Origin: Paramoeba atlantica
Taxonomy: Eukaryota; Discosea
Direction: 5' to 3'
DNA: 29,546 bases
NCBI GenBank assembly: GCA_977017575.1
Contig: CDRNVI010000162.1
Span: forward strand, 1 to 29,546
Positions within the stretch are counted from its first letter, which is position 1. Every line of letters begins with the position of its first letter. The position numbers and the translations under genes are program-made. The notes beneath the pieces were generated by a model. It saw only the letters and a list, made by a program, of their open reading frames with translations. It made no database searches and was not told where the DNA came from. Shown here one piece after another: positions 27,322 to 29,546 of the stretch.

Positions 27322-29251
27322 CAGGGATACGTACGCGATCGAATGACGCGCGTGAGAAGTTTTTTTTGTAGGAAGGTGACTGGCCCAAAAAAGCGGCACG
27401 CGGGCCAAGTCATTTTCCAACAAAAAAATCCATTCGCGCGCGCAGGATCCCTAACGCGGCCGGATCGTGCACGCGAGTATCCCTGAAAATTTGCACGATT
27501 TTATTGGAAAATTAGCAGTGTAAAAGTGGTCAAAAAAAGACTCACATTCACTGCTGATTTCCAGTAAAAACGGCAATTCGTGCGCCCTATTGGAAAACTG
27601 ATAGTGCGTGGCTGTCAAAAAAGCCTGCCATCACTGTCACATTTCCTATAGTAGTTCAGTATTTTGCATGATTTTGTAGGAAAAATAACAGTGCGTAAAT
27701 TTTTATTATTCACGATTTTATTGGAAAAATAACACTACGAAAGCGATTCAAAAAAATTCGCATCAGTGTTAAATTTCCAACAAAAACGGAATAAATAAAA
27801 TTACATCCCTGTTAATTTTCCAACACAAACAGCAAAATAAAGGCACTATTTTGTTGGAAAATAACAGTGAATTTTCACACGATGCTCTTGGAAAAATTAC
27901 AGTGAGAAAAAAATAAGACTCACTGATTTTTCCAATAGCAAACGGTTCCAATACTGATAAATTTCCAACAAAACATACAAAAAAAAGTGAAAAAATTGCA
28001 AATTTCCCAAATATCGGAAGTTTTACTAGATTATCTGTTGGAAATTTAACGGGTACCCTCCGAAAAAACGCCGGGTCGACTCCGTTAGTTTTCCTACAGT
28101 CAGTAACCCTTCCTGCAAAAAAAATCGCCACCCCCGAATAAAGAATCGAATTGGCGAATTTCTTTGTGGGAAAATTAGCAGTAAAATTTTCATGTTACAA
28201 TCATAAAAATGCAATAGAAAAAATTCCTTACAGGAAAATACACGGCAAAAATTGATTCCCAAATTTTTAGCCTGTGCCGGAAATTTTCTTCGTCGCTCGA
28301 TTTGTTTCGGAGGCAAAAAACGAAACAAAAACGAAAATTCTACTGTAGATTTTCCTGTAAGGAAATTTTCTATTTTACATTTACAAATCCGTCAATCAGG
28401 ATTTAGATTGTAAATCAAAATTTAAAATTTTTCCACACTTAATTTTTTCACTAAACTGTTGGAAAAATGACTGTAAAAAAAATTAACAAAAATAAATTTT
28501 TTTTCTAAAAACACAGTCAATTTTACAATACAGCTAAGGGAAAAAATTAACAAGGTTTTGAAACTCTCATCAGTAAATGTAACTGTAAATGACCTATTTT
28601 TTTATCACGTTTTTGTGTAGGAAAATTATCGCTAAAAGGCTTATAAAAAAATAACCCAATTTATAGCGTTAAGTTTCCAACAAAACGGATCAAAAAAAAG
28701 ATACATACCAGTTAATTTTCCTGATAAGAGAGCAAAACCTAAATCTATTTACACGATTTTTGTTGGCAAAATCACAGTGCATGATTTTATATCTATCACG
28801 ATTTTATTGGAAACATAACACTATGAAAGCGATTCAAACAAATTCGCATCAGTGTTAAATTTCCAAAAAAAACGGATCCACATAAAATACAAGCACAGTA
28901 GAAATTCCAACAAAAAACGGAAAACGATAAATTTTTTTGCACGATTTTATTGGAAAATGTAGTTATCATAAATTTTTACTATTCACGATTTTATTGGAAA
29001 AATAACACTACGAAAGCGATTTAAAAAAATTCGCATCAGTGTTAAATTTCCAACAAAAACGGAATAAATAAAAATAAACGATACTAACAAATTTCCAATA
29101 AATAACGGCAAAAGAAAAGGCTTTTTTGGTCCATTTTGTTGGATAAACGACAGTGTCTTGATTTATTTTAGTTTCCCGCACGATTTCTTGGAAAAATCAC
29201 AGAAAACGGCCTGCAAACATAAATCAATTACAGTCAATTTCCCAACAAAAT
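27322..29251. repeat. Copy B of the nested-hairpin field
   Basis: Matches 12454-14383. The inner 79-bp hairpins are at 27711-27789, 28797-28875 and 28984-29062. Confidence 0.88.
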
Positions 29252-29401
29252 ACAAAAAACCCGTTTAATCTTATATAAAACGCCGGAAGTTTTTCAACTT
29301 TTTAGATTTTAATGTCTCCGAAAAACGCCCAAAAACAGGCTGTCGACGAAAATCTCCTACGTTTTCTACCGCGCGGACGTGTCAGATTAAACCCTATTAT
29401 G

Positions 29402-29499
29402 ACGAACGGATGCGCGATCGCGCGCACGCTGTGCACGTTCGTGTTAGGATTTCTAAACCTATAAATCTTAATCCAAAGGAGGATTTTTGAAATCCTAAC
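29402..29499. repeat. Copy B of the CpG-rich palindrome and 11-bp perfect stem
   Basis: Matches 14534-14631. The window ends 47 bases later, before the unit is complete. Confidence 0.8.
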
Positions 29500-29546
29500 G
29501 GTGAGCATACGGCAATTTTTTACATGGAACTCGAAAAATACGGTTC

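Larger units (their letters stand above)
14869..29546. repeat. Second, incomplete copy of the 14,868-bp unit (copy B)
   Basis: This copy repeats unit positions 1-14678 and lacks the last 190 bases of the unit. It has no feature absent from copy A. The partial second turn is what an over-circularised contig would show. Confidence 0.97.

Overview
The window is one 14,868-base sequence read almost twice. Position n and position n+14868 agreed wherever I compared them: positions 1-14678 recur as 14869-29546, and the window stops 190 bases before the second copy is complete. The simplest reading is a circular DNA of 14,868 bp that an assembler unrolled about 1.99 times. A head-to-tail tandem array in a chromosome is the alternative. 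Coordinates below mostly describe copy A (1-14868); add 14868 for copy B.

I can support no protein-coding gene, rRNA or tRNA. The longest open frame is 127 codons and low-complexity. The other open frames run through repeats or inverted repeats and show no recognisable domain. The DNA is very A+T-rich (about three-quarters by eye) and consists largely of imperfect inverted repeats of 20-190 bp set side by side or one inside another. This fits a non-coding organellar, plasmid-like or satellite-like circle of a eukaryote better than a bacterial replicon, but nothing identifies the host.

Layout of one unit. 1-510 is A+T-rich. 511-829 is a ~320-bp dispersed repeat (element A). 888-1041 is a hairpin nested in another. 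1041-2230 is a 421-bp tandem repeat of hairpin modules. 2252-2576 holds two copies of a 74-bp hairpin. 2625-3188 holds a direct repeat and a foldback element with ~45-bp terminal inverted repeats around a three-way-junction fold. 3358-3680 is the second element A. 3781-5036 is a unique, less A+T-rich segment with cloverleaf-like folds and a purine-rich strand. 5205-7431 is a ~215-bp tandem array (nine units) interrupted by a twin G+C-rich hairpin. 7434-7885 holds two further element A relatives. 7886-9440 is low-complexity sequence followed by packed hairpins. 9441-11400 mixes hairpins with A+T-rich foldbacks. 11411-11737 is a train of hairpins. 11738-12617 is another unique segment with CpG-rich palindromes. 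12625-14383 is the densest field, with hairpin inside hairpin. 14401-14868 is closed by further inverted repeats.

The most notable signal is a hairpin superfamily. Its outer arms are nearly constant (left like CACGATT-T-TTGGAAAA, right like TTTCCAACA-AAACGG), while the inner arms differ from copy to copy yet remain complementary within each copy. Several members sit inside the stem of another member. With no protein genes visible, the molecule looks like a structured, helper-dependent DNA or RNA replicon, or a graveyard of small foldback elements. The sequence alone cannot decide between these.
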